In this document: positions 36,823 through 43,149 of the stretch, in pieces
Layout of the letters: each line of letters opens with the position of its first letter
How positions within the stretch are numbered: position 1 is the stretch's first letter
NCBI GenBank assembly: GCA_026985075.1
Contig: JALSQX010000073.1
Location: forward strand, 59,299 to 123,298
Source of the DNA: Blastocatellia bacterium
GTDB taxonomy: Bacteria; Acidobacteriota; Blastocatellia; HR10; J050
Direction of reading: 5' to 3'
Length of the DNA: 64,000 nucleotides
Translations under genes and position numbers: made by a program
The notes under the pieces: model-generated
Told to the model about the DNA's origin: nothing
Databases searched by the model: none
Seen by the model: the letters and a program-made list of their open reading frames with translations, nothing else

Positions 36823-38608
36823 GACCCGGCGCCGACTCAAGGGATTGGGCGTGTCGCCGGGAATTGGCATTGGCACGATCGTGCACTTCAGTTCTCGTGG
36901 TCCCCACGCATTCCGCGTGCGGATTGAGCCGCACCAAGTGGAAGAAGAACTGCACCGCCTGAAGAAAGCATTCCATACCGCCCGTCAGCAACTCGCTCAG
37001 ATGAAGGCTAAACTGGAGCAAGCGCTCGGTCGCGAGCATGCCTACATTCTCGACGCCCACCTGTTGATGCTCGAGGACCAGCAACTCATCCAAGAGATCA
37101 CATCGATCATCCGCACCCACCGCGTCAATGCTGAATGGGCGATCAAAGTCGCCCTGGATCGCATCCAGGCTATCTATGCCGACATCAAGGATGATTATTT
37201 GCGCGAGCGCGGCAGCGATATCGAAGATGTCGCCCATCGGTTGATCATGACGTTGCAAGGGGACCATCGTCACCGCCGGCTGTTGCCCGGAACCATTCTG
37301 GCCACCGAGCAGATGCTCCCCAGCATGATGGTCGAACTCGATCCCAACGCCGTCGTCGGCCTGGTGGCGCGAACCGGTGGATGGACGTCGCACGCTGCCA
37401 TTATCGCGCGCGGATTGGGCGTTCCCGCCGTGGTGGGCATCGAAGCCCTCCACGAGGAGATCGAAGCGGGAATGCCCGCCATCGTCGATGGACATGCGGG
37501 AGAACTCATTCTGAATCCCACCGAAGAGGTCGTGGCCCAATACCGAGAGCGTCAGGCCGAAAGCGAACGACTCTGGTGTGCCGTCCGCGACCGCATTCGA
37601 CTCCCTACCGTTACGCGGGACGGAACGCCCATCACCTTGCGTGCTAATATCGAACTCCCATCGGAGGTGGACACCATCGGACAATACGGAGCTCAAGGCA
37701 TCGGTCTGTTTCGCACTCAGTATCTGTTCCTCTCCTCTCCCACCGCGCCCCCTTCTGAACACATCCAATTTACGACTTACCGCCGGCTCGCCGAGGCGTG
37801 CGGCCAAGACGGCGTGACGATTCGAACGCTGGATTGGGCCGAACCCGAACCTGCGGTGAGCGACACCGAGCCAGAAACGAATCCGGCCTTGGGATTGCGG
37901 GCCATCCGCTATTCCCTGCGGGTCCCGGAACTGTTCCGAACGCAGCTTCGCGCCATCCTTCGAGCCGCGTTTTATGGGCGAATCAGCGTCGTTCTCCCTC
38001 TCGTCTCCTCGGTGACGGAGATTCGCCGAACACGGGAACTGCTCCACGCAGTAGCACGAGAACTCAGAGAAGAAGGCCTTCCTCATCGTGCAGATATTCC
38101 CGTCGGCGTCATGATTGAAGTGCCCGCCGCCGTTTTCATCGCTGATGCCCTGGCGGCCGAGGCTGACTTCTTCAGCTTGGGGACCAACGATTTGATTCAA
38201 TATCTGCTGGCCGTCGACCGAGATAACAGCCGCGTCGCTCACCTCTACAGGCCCCTCCACCCTGCCGTGCTCCGCGCGGTGAAGGAGACCGTAGTGGCGG
38301 CGGCGGCCGCTCACATCCCCGTCGAGGTCTGTGGAGAGATGGCCGCCGAACCTCTCCAGGCGCTGGCGCTCATCGGCCTCGGCGTGCGTCGGCTGAGTAT
38401 GGCCCCCAAGACCATTCCCCTCATGAAAGACGTCATTCGCTCGGTGGATTTAGCGCTTCTGGAGAACACGGTCGATCGCGCCCTGAAGCTGGTCACCGCC
38501 GAAGAAGTCGAATACCTGTTGCGCGAGCAGTGGGCAGATGTTCTCTCAGAACGACGTCTGAAAAACCACATGAAGACGGACAGAAGACAGATGGAGGAGA
38601 GAATCTGA
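36800..38608 (+). CDS. ptsI: PTS enzyme I (phosphoenolpyruvate-protein phosphotransferase)
   Basis: A 602-residue enzyme I that transfers phosphate from PEP to HPr. The active-site His198 is in TGGWTSHAAIIARGLGVPAV. PEP-binding residues are present: Arg in GIGLFRTQYLF (Gln replaces the usual Glu), Arg in IRTLD, Glu in MIEVPAAV, GTNDLIQYLLAVDRDN and Cys in VCGEMA. After IRTLD the usual GGDK loop is replaced by WAEPEPAVS, which is odd for the family. I chose the ATG at 36800, after GAGGAGG; the frame is open upstream through HPr. It closes the operon. Confidence 0.94.
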   Translation: MNARAPHETRRRLKGLGVSPGIGIGTIVHFSSRGPHAFRVRIEPHQVEEELHRLKKAFHTARQQLAQMKAKLEQALGREHAYILDAHLLMLEDQQLIQEITSIIRTHRVNAEWAIKVALDRIQAIYADIKDDYLRERGSDIEDVAHRLIMTLQGDHRHRRLLPGTILATEQMLPSMMVELDPNAVVGLVARTGGWTSHAAIIARGLGVPAVVGIEALHEEIEAGMPAIVDGHAGELILNPTEEVVAQYRERQAESERLWCAVRDRIRLPTVTRDGTPITLRANIELPSEVDTIGQYGAQGIGLFRTQYLFLSSPTAPPSEHIQFTTYRRLAEACGQDGVTIRTLDWAEPEPAVSDTEPETNPALGLRAIRYSLRVPELFRTQLRAILRAAFYGRISVVLPLVSSVTEIRRTRELLHAVARELREEGLPHRADIPVGVMIEVPAAVFIADALAAEADFFSLGTNDLIQYLLAVDRDNSRVAHLYRPLHPAVLRAVKETVVAAAAAHIPVEVCGEMAAEPLQALALIGLGVRRLSMAPKTIPLMKDVIRSVDLALLENTVDRALKLVTAEEVEYLLREQWADVLSERRLKNHMKTDRRQMEERI

Positions 38609-38655
38609 ACGGTTGATGGGCTCGCGTTGACTGCCGTTGAGTGAGAGAATCTCTC

Positions 38656-39387
38656 CTATGGCTGCATTAACTCCTTGAGGCGATCCATCAGTTGCTGCCC
38701 GGAAGCCGAGGTAGCCAGTCGACGAACGAAGCCAACAGAGAGCGCGAATGTGGCGGGAATGAGAATCGCCTTCCAGGCGGCAAGCCGAATCCGCCTGTGA
38801 AGCAAGTGACCACAAATCAGGCACGATATGGCTACCGCCAGATAGAAGAAGGATCTCATCCAGGCAGCATATTTTTCTCGCTGGGACTTCAATAATTCAG
38901 CGATCTCCTTGGCCGCTGCGGAGTTCGTCGACTTTTGATTGACGTCCTGCAGAAGGAGGGTGGAGAGTTCGGTCAATCGCCGGGAGACGGCCGGATCGAC
39001 CTTCATGAACAGTGAGCCGTAGATGATGGATCCCACCATCAGGACGATCAAAGGGATGGTGGAGATGGCCACGATCTGATAGAGTCGACGGACATCCACC
39101 TGAATGTCCATGAGGTAAAGCCACCCAAAGACAAAGACCACGCCCAGTGGAATGATACAAACCATGAAGCCGCTGTAGACGGCGTACACGACGAGAGCAA
39201 AGGCATTGGTCAACCCACGAAGGTCGGCGGGGAGAAAATCAAGATAGTGCAAAAAGAGGACATACTGGGCGAACAACGTCGTCACGAAGAACCCAGCCGT
39301 GATGAGATGATAGCGAGCCAGTGGGATCCTCTCACCCACCGGCGCCTTCGCCGCCTCGGTTGATGAAGGTATTTCCTGTTGGCTCAT
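38656..39387 (-). CDS. Unknown multi-helix membrane protein, partner of SpoIIM-like protein
   Basis: A 243-residue inner-membrane protein with about five hydrophobic helices: YHLITAGFFVTTLFAQYVLF, LTNAFALVVYAVYSGFMVCI, a GVVFVFGWLYL segment, IVAISTIPLIVLMVGSIIYG and, after a polar region of about 50 residues (NQKSTNSAAAKEIAELLKSQ), FFYLAVAISCLICGHLL. No family is recognised with certainty. Its ATG overlaps the stop of the SpoIIM-like gene (ATGA), so the two are translationally coupled and probably form a complex. It is the distal gene of the strand that carries the hydrophobic peptides. Confidence 0.7.
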   Translation of the reverse strand: MSQQEIPSSTEAAKAPVGERIPLARYHLITAGFFVTTLFAQYVLFLHYLDFLPADLRGLTNAFALVVYAVYSGFMVCIIPLGVVFVFGWLYLMDIQVDVRRLYQIVAISTIPLIVLMVGSIIYGSLFMKVDPAVSRRLTELSTLLLQDVNQKSTNSAAAKEIAELLKSQREKYAAWMRSFFYLAVAISCLICGHLLHRRIRLAAWKAILIPATFALSVGFVRRLATSASGQQLMDRLKELMQP

Positions 39388-39956
39388 GATCCACTCAACA
39401 CCTTTCCCACAATAGCGGGCGTCACAAAGGCCTCAATGACGGCTGCTACACACAGCACCACATACGCGCCCAGGGACAAAAGTCCATAGCTCTTGATCTC
39501 CTGAACCCAGTCGATGGTCCACCCTTGTGTGTATCGATAGATGCGATACGGGAAATAGAGCCCCAGCGCTGCCACGAGCATGAATGCAGTGAGTTCGAAA
39601 ATGCCATGAGGGAGAAGTGCAGCGATGGCAAGAGAACCGGGCGCCCCAGCATCTATACTCAGACGCACAGCCAAGCCCACACTCCCCCCGATCAGAAAAG
39701 ATTGGATGACCGAGAGGATACCACAGGTGAGGATGCCCAATGTGAGCATCAAAAAGACCCTGGAGTTATTCGCAAAGATCAACTTGAATGTTCTTGCTGT
39801 TTGCAACTTGGGAACAATCCCATTGTCTGGGAGAAACGTACCCCGCGGGAGTATGCTTTCCGGAATGGTGAACGAAATAGCAATAAAAAAACCGAGAGCG
39901 AAGACCAGACCACAAATTATGAAGCACCCCACATACTGCTTCCACTTGAACTTCAT
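39384..39956 (-). CDS. SpoIIM / DUF95 family membrane protein
   Basis: A 190-residue integral membrane protein of the stage II sporulation protein M (DUF95) family. It has four to five helices and the family signature region GGSVGLAVRL ... LAIAALLPHGIFELTAFMLVAALGLYFPYRI. No spore genes accompany it. Small SpoIIM-family proteins are a constant part of circular bacteriocin loci (for example those of enterocin AS-48 and carnocyclin A), where they help to mature and export a hydrophobic peptide of about 60-70 residues. Here the gene follows peptide genes of that size. No clear ribosome binding site precedes the ATG. Confidence 0.85.
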   Translation of the reverse strand: MKFKWKQYVGCFIICGLVFALGFFIAISFTIPESILPRGTFLPDNGIVPKLQTARTFKLIFANNSRVFLMLTLGILTCGILSVIQSFLIGGSVGLAVRLSIDAGAPGSLAIAALLPHGIFELTAFMLVAALGLYFPYRIYRYTQGWTIDWVQEIKSYGLLSLGAYVVLCVAAVIEAFVTPAIVGKVLSGS

Positions 39957-40130
39957 ATTAACAACCGATGGCTTAAAACCCCGCCTCTTCTAAGGAAATC
40001 CCCCCTTCACCACATCTCTTCTGAGTACACCACCCCTGCTCAGACCACCAACCAATCGCCTTATACCATCACACTCTGCCTGCTCAGACGACGCCTTCAA
40101 CCGCTATAGCGCCCTCTTAATCAGGCACAA

Positions 40131-40185
40131 AAATAAAAGTCGCTTTCAGAGTCCCAAACTCTTATGATCTTCTCCGAAAGCGACT
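40131..40185 (-). terminator. Rho-independent terminator after hydrophobic peptide 1
   Basis: On the minus strand, AGTCGCTTTC (40185-40176) pairs perfectly with GAAAGCGACT (40147-40138), followed by TTTATTTTTG. This is a proper intrinsic terminator 16 bases past the stop codon of peptide 1. Its stem sequence recurs after peptide 2. Confidence 0.82.
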
Positions 40186-40200
40186 CTCACCACCGTTTGT

Positions 40201-40416
40201 TTACAAGATAAAAAGCAAGCTATCTCCGACTGGCTGTCCGAGAAATCCCAGCAGACCGATCACCAGGAGCGGAAGAACGACGGGGATCAGGGCCCCCGTG
40301 AACACCGCGCTGGTCAGATAGACGAGAAGGAGTACCGCCAATTTCGGGGCTACGATCGGAAGCGCCAGTAGGAGCGGCGAGCCAAAAACACCAGCCAAAG
40401 CGAGTACTTTCTTCAT
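40201..40416 (-). CDS. Hydrophobic small peptide 1 of the SpoIIM-linked family
   Basis: A 71-residue, almost uncharged peptide starting MKKVLALAGVFGSP. After the N-terminal Lys pair the only charges are one Lys and one Asp near the end. Two or three long hydrophobic stretches follow (LAVLLLVYLTSAVF, ALIPVVLPLLVIGLLGFL). The last 12 residues, GQPVGDSLLFIL, align without gaps with those of six other peptides nearby. AAGGAGGG precedes the ATG, a strong promoter lies at 40461-40489 and a terminator follows, so it is a complete monocistronic cassette. Function unknown; a circular-bacteriocin-like precursor is one possibility. Confidence 0.75.
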   Translation of the reverse strand: MKKVLALAGVFGSPLLLALPIVAPKLAVLLLVYLTSAVFTGALIPVVLPLLVIGLLGFLGQPVGDSLLFIL

Positions 40417-40460
40417 ATGAAACCCTCCTTAGTTCAGAAGTTTTCTAAAGTCAAGTCCGA

Positions 40461-40489
40461 AGTATACATACGGTTGACAACTGTGTCAA
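40461..40489 (-). promoter_or_regulatory. Strong promoter of peptide 1, with operator-like palindrome
   Basis: On the minus strand, TTGACA (40484-40489) and TATACT (40461-40466) have a 17-base spacer. TTGACAcagtTGTCAA forms a 6-bp inverted repeat over the -35, a possible regulator site. GTATGTATACTT is shared with the peptide 2 promoter. Confidence 0.82.
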
Positions 40490-40597
40490 GCAATTCCTGA
40501 GATTCGATCGTGGGGCCTTCGCCACACACCGCTCAGCTAAAAGATAACCTTAACACCCACATAGGGCGATAAAGCTAAAGCAGTGTCTTCGTGAGCG

Positions 40598-40635
40598 CAG
40601 TCGCTTTCAGAGCACAGATCCCCTGAAAGCGACTG
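40598..40635 (-). terminator. Perfect 13-bp-arm hairpin after peptide 2
   Basis: CAGTCGCTTTCAG (40598-40610) and CTGAAAGCGACTG (40623-40635) pair perfectly with a 12-base loop, 12 bases after the peptide 2 stop. It shares AGTCGCTTTCAGAG with the peptide 1 terminator but lacks a U-tract. Confidence 0.7.
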
Positions 40636-40647
40636 AATTCCCCACGA

Positions 40648-40857
40648 TCACAAGATGAACGCAAAGTCCACCGGAAGGAAAGGCCCCCCGAAGAAAACCA
40701 GACTCGAGAAGACGCCGACCAAGGTCCCAAACCCAATATTGCTGCCCAGCTGCAGTAAGGCGAGCAATATCCCGAGAACCTTGGGCACCGCGGCGCCAGC
40801 AAATACCAAGGCCATTGGCGAGCAAAAGGCACCAGTTAGCGCTAGAACCTTTTTCAT
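40648..40857 (-). CDS. Hydrophobic small peptide 2 of the SpoIIM-linked family
   Basis: A 69-residue peptide starting MKKVLALTGAFCSP, closest to peptide 1: N-terminus, promoter, ribosome binding site (CTAAGGAGGGTTT) and 3' hairpin all match, so the two are probably a duplicated cassette. The middle is hydrophobic (LVFAGAAVPKVLGILLALLQ, LVGVFSSLVFF) with Gly-rich turns. The last 12 residues are GPFLPVDFAFIL. It contains one Cys. No homologous family is recognised. Confidence 0.75.
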   Translation of the reverse strand: MKKVLALTGAFCSPMALVFAGAAVPKVLGILLALLQLGSNIGFGTLVGVFSSLVFFGGPFLPVDFAFIL

Positions 40858-40894
40858 AAAACCCTCCTTAGTCTAGTTTGATAAAACCTCCCCA

Positions 40895-40923
40895 AGTATA
40901 CATACGCATTAACGCCTTGTCAA
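40895..40923 (-). promoter_or_regulatory. Strong promoter of peptide 2
   Basis: On the minus strand, TTGACA (40918-40923) and TATACT (40895-40900) have a 17-base spacer. The promoter overlaps the stop codon of the kelch gene, so peptide 2 is independently transcribed. Confidence 0.82.
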
Positions 40924-42255
40924 GGAATATTTGCGATTCCCCATCCCTCTCATTTGGCTGGTCGACGGCCTCATCCAAGGTACTTCAGTGTGAGAGCTTA
41001 CGCCATCTCTGATCTCTCTGGAGACAGTGGTGACGTCATGTCCACCATCCCCGGTAATAAAGGATGCCGTCTCATCGTCGGCGTCGGGCCGATAGCGCCC
41101 CCCAGACCTGAGAGCAGTCAATTGAGGGAGGAATGGAAACGAGAGAATACGACGTCCCAACCCTCCCCAGACGATCATCTCCGACCCCGTCCATACGGCG
41201 GCATGTGACTTTCTGGCCTGTGGAGCTTCTGCGACACTGACTGGCGTCCAGGTGTCTGTTTCTGGATCGTATCGCGCTCCCGTATTAAGAAGAGCGCGTC
41301 CCGTGGTCCCTCCCCAAATGATCATCTCTCGCCCCGTCCAAACCGCCGTGTGATCAAATCGCGGTTCTGGGGCCCCGATGAGGCTGATGGGTCTCCAGGT
41401 ATCCGTTTCCGGATCGTATCGCCCACCAGTATTGAGGGCGCGTTGACCGCTCTTCCCTCCCCAGATGATCATCTCTCGCCCCGTCCAAACCGCCGTATGC
41501 TGACTCCGACCTTCGGGCGCCCCATCCACGCTTACTGGCCGCCACGTATCCGTTTCCGGATCATAGCGACCTCCTGTCTGAAGGACGGTCCGCCCATCTG
41601 TCCCTCCCCAGATGATCATCTCTCGCCCCGTCCAAACCGCCGTGTGGTTGCGACGGCGGCGTGGAGCGCCGTCCGTCGCCACTGGTGTCCAACGATCGTT
41701 CGTTGGATCATATTTACCCCCCGAGTTGAATATCCGGCGCCCATTACTCCCTCCCCAGATGATCATCTCTCGCCCCGTCCAAACCGCCGTGTGATCGAGC
41801 CGCGCTTGTGGAGCATCGATTTCAGTCACCGGTTGCCAATTATCGAATGTTGGATTATAACGCCCGCCAGTATTGAAAACGCCTTTGGTATTTCCGCCAC
41901 CCCATACGATCATCTCCTCCCCGGTCCAGATCTGAGTGTGGCGAAATCGCGGACTCGGCGCACCGAACTCGGCGACGGGTATCCAATTGTCGAATGCCGG
42001 ATCATAGCGACCGCCCGTCCCCAATCCCAATCCGAATTGATTCGCGCCACCCCATACGATCATCTCCTCCCCGGTCCACACAGCTCGAACGACCTGGCGA
42101 GCACTGGGAGCCGTTGTGCGATCGGTAGGAATCCAGGGCGAGGCGTTGGCCTCCGCTGACGAGGTCCGGTCGAGCTCGGTCAATCCGAGAACACTCCCAC
42201 AGAGCACTCCCACTATGATCAGAACGAAAAGCAGATTTCCCCTCTCCCTCCCCAT
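40909..42255 (-). CDS. Secreted kelch-type beta-propeller protein
   Basis: A 448-residue protein with an N-terminal signal or anchor (LLFVLIIVGVLCGSVLGL). It has about seven kelch-like repeats of 49 residues, each with HTAVWTGREMIIWGG, a TGGRYDPETDTW strand and a GAPE/GAPR turn. The repeats are almost identical in DNA: 32 identical bases recur at 41318, 41465, 41612 and 41759, exactly 147 apart, which points to recent duplication or gene conversion. The start is uncertain: I chose the ATG at 42255, but a TTG at 42270 follows a GGGGA. It lies 52 bases after peptide 3 on the same strand and may be cotranscribed. Its ligand is unknown. Confidence 0.8.
   Translation of the reverse strand: MGRERGNLLFVLIIVGVLCGSVLGLTELDRTSSAEANASPWIPTDRTTAPSARQVVRAVWTGEEMIVWGGANQFGLGLGTGGRYDPAFDNWIPVAEFGAPSPRFRHTQIWTGEEMIVWGGGNTKGVFNTGGRYNPTFDNWQPVTEIDAPQARLDHTAVWTGREMIIWGGSNGRRIFNSGGKYDPTNDRWTPVATDGAPRRRRNHTAVWTGREMIIWGGTDGRTVLQTGGRYDPETDTWRPVSVDGAPEGRSQHTAVWTGREMIIWGGKSGQRALNTGGRYDPETDTWRPISLIGAPEPRFDHTAVWTGREMIIWGGTTGRALLNTGARYDPETDTWTPVSVAEAPQARKSHAAVWTGSEMIVWGGLGRRILSFPFLPQLTALRSGGRYRPDADDETASFITGDGGHDVTTVSREIRDGVSSHTEVPWMRPSTSQMRGMGNRKYSLTRR
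41318..41790. repeat. 147-bp periodic coding repeats in the kelch gene
   Basis: The block ATGATCATCTCTCGCCCC followed by GTCCAAACCGCCGT is identical at four positions 147 bases apart, and more diverged copies continue near 41906 and 42053. Each period codes one propeller blade. Confidence 0.85.
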
Positions 42256-42307
42256 GAGCGAAGACAACAATCCCCAATCTCCCGATGCAATCAGCTAGAG
42301 ACGCGGT

Positions 42308-42532
42308 CTAGAAGGCAAATATCATCTCCAATGGCGTGAGCCCCTCTTGCACCACAAAAGAGAAGATGAACTGGAGCAGAACGCCACCAATCCCACTCAA
42401 AATAGCACCGATGTTCGCAATACCCCCGCCGAGGAAGATGACGACCAGAGCGGCTATCTGTGGGAGCATCCATTCACACGCAATGACTCCTATGGGTGAA
42501 AGAAGTCCTCCCCAACCAATCACTTTTTTCAT
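42308..42532 (-). CDS. Hydrophobic small peptide 3 of the SpoIIM-linked family
   Basis: A 74-residue peptide starting MKKVIGWGGLLSPI, with hydrophobic stretches LPQIAALVVIFLGGGIANIG and AILSGIGGVLLQFIFSFVV. The last 12 residues are EGLTPLEMIFAF. GAGGAG lies six to eight bases before the ATG. No strong promoter is seen directly upstream, so it is probably read through from peptide 4, past the 18-bp hairpin. The kelch gene follows at 42255. Function unknown. Confidence 0.72.
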   Translation of the reverse strand: MKKVIGWGGLLSPIGVIACEWMLPQIAALVVIFLGGGIANIGAILSGIGGVLLQFIFSFVVQEGLTPLEMIFAF

Positions 42533-42636
42533 CGCGACTCCTCAGAAACGCCCGTGCAGTCTTTGACGATATACTCGCCCCTCTCCGACCTTTACTCAGA
42601 AAAGGATCGCCAGAGAGACACAAGACTCATCAATGA

Positions 42637-42676
42637 TACAGTTATCCCCAGGTGCTCTCACCTGGGGATAACTGTA
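42637..42676. repeat. Perfect 18-bp inverted repeat with 4-base loop
   Basis: TACAGTTATCCCCAGGTG and CACCTGGGGATAACTGTA flank a CTCT loop. This is the longest perfect hairpin in the window. It lies between peptides 4 and 3, 18 bases past the peptide 4 stop. No U-tract follows on either strand, so it may be an mRNA-processing or stabilising hairpin, an attenuator, or a protein-binding palindrome. Confidence 0.9.
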
Positions 42677-42694
42677 CGGGATGTCAACAACCTC

Positions 42695-42940
42695 TTACAA
42701 CCCAAGGAACAGCTCGGTGGTGTCAACACCGCCCTGCTCGAAGAAGTCAGTGACGAAGAAAACGAGATCCCGAGCAATCGATGTACCCGTGTTGAAGCCA
42801 ATCGACACACCTGACGGATTAATCGCATTCAAGACGATGACCAACAAAATGGCCAGCAGATGGGCCACGAGCATCTTATTGGCCATCCAAAAAGCCACCG
42901 ACATGGCCATGCAACCCGTAGCGAGTAGCTTCTTTCTCAT
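42695..42940 (-). CDS. Hydrophobic small peptide 4 of the SpoIIM-linked family
   Basis: An 81-residue peptide starting MRKKLLATGCMAMS. The central hydrophobic segment is LVAHLLAILLVIVLNAI. The C-terminal half is more polar than in the other copies (GFNTGTSIARDLVFFVTDFF) and ends GGVDTTELFLGL. CTAAGGAGGATTGTCTC precedes the ATG, and a strong promoter lies upstream. It contains one Cys. It heads the strand peptide 4 - hairpin - peptide 3 - kelch, and is divergent from the NHL gene. Confidence 0.72.
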   Translation of the reverse strand: MRKKLLATGCMAMSVAFWMANKMLVAHLLAILLVIVLNAINPSGVSIGFNTGTSIARDLVFFVTDFFEQGGVDTTELFLGL

Positions 42941-42994
42941 GAGACAATCCTCCTTAGTCCAGATGTTTTATTGACAATCCTAACTGACCGCCTT

Positions 42995-43023
42995 AATATA
43001 CCCAAGATTTGAATGGGAGTCAA
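42995..43023 (-). promoter_or_regulatory. Strong promoter of peptide 4
   Basis: On the minus strand, TTGACT (43018-43023) and TATATT (42995-43000) have a 17-base spacer. It lies in the divergent region with the NHL gene. Confidence 0.8.
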
Positions 43024-43149
43024 GAAAGATCAATGGGTCAAAAGAAGTCAGGGCGATCGATTCACTCCTCTCACCAGCAGGTGTTAAGCTGTCTAGACGG
43101 ATTCAGAGATGGTGACCGGATTCACTTCCCTCAGACGATGGAGGCACAT

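Noticed and set aside
38656..39956. A sporulation locus suggested by the SpoIIM match
   Set aside because: No other spore gene is present, and the organism is Gram-negative by its LPS and TonB genes; SpoIIM-family proteins are widespread outside spore formers.
42637..42676. DnaA-box-like TTATCCCCA within the perfect hairpin, hinting at an origin
   Set aside because: There is one mismatch to the consensus, no cluster of boxes, no AT-rich region and no dnaA or dnaN nearby.
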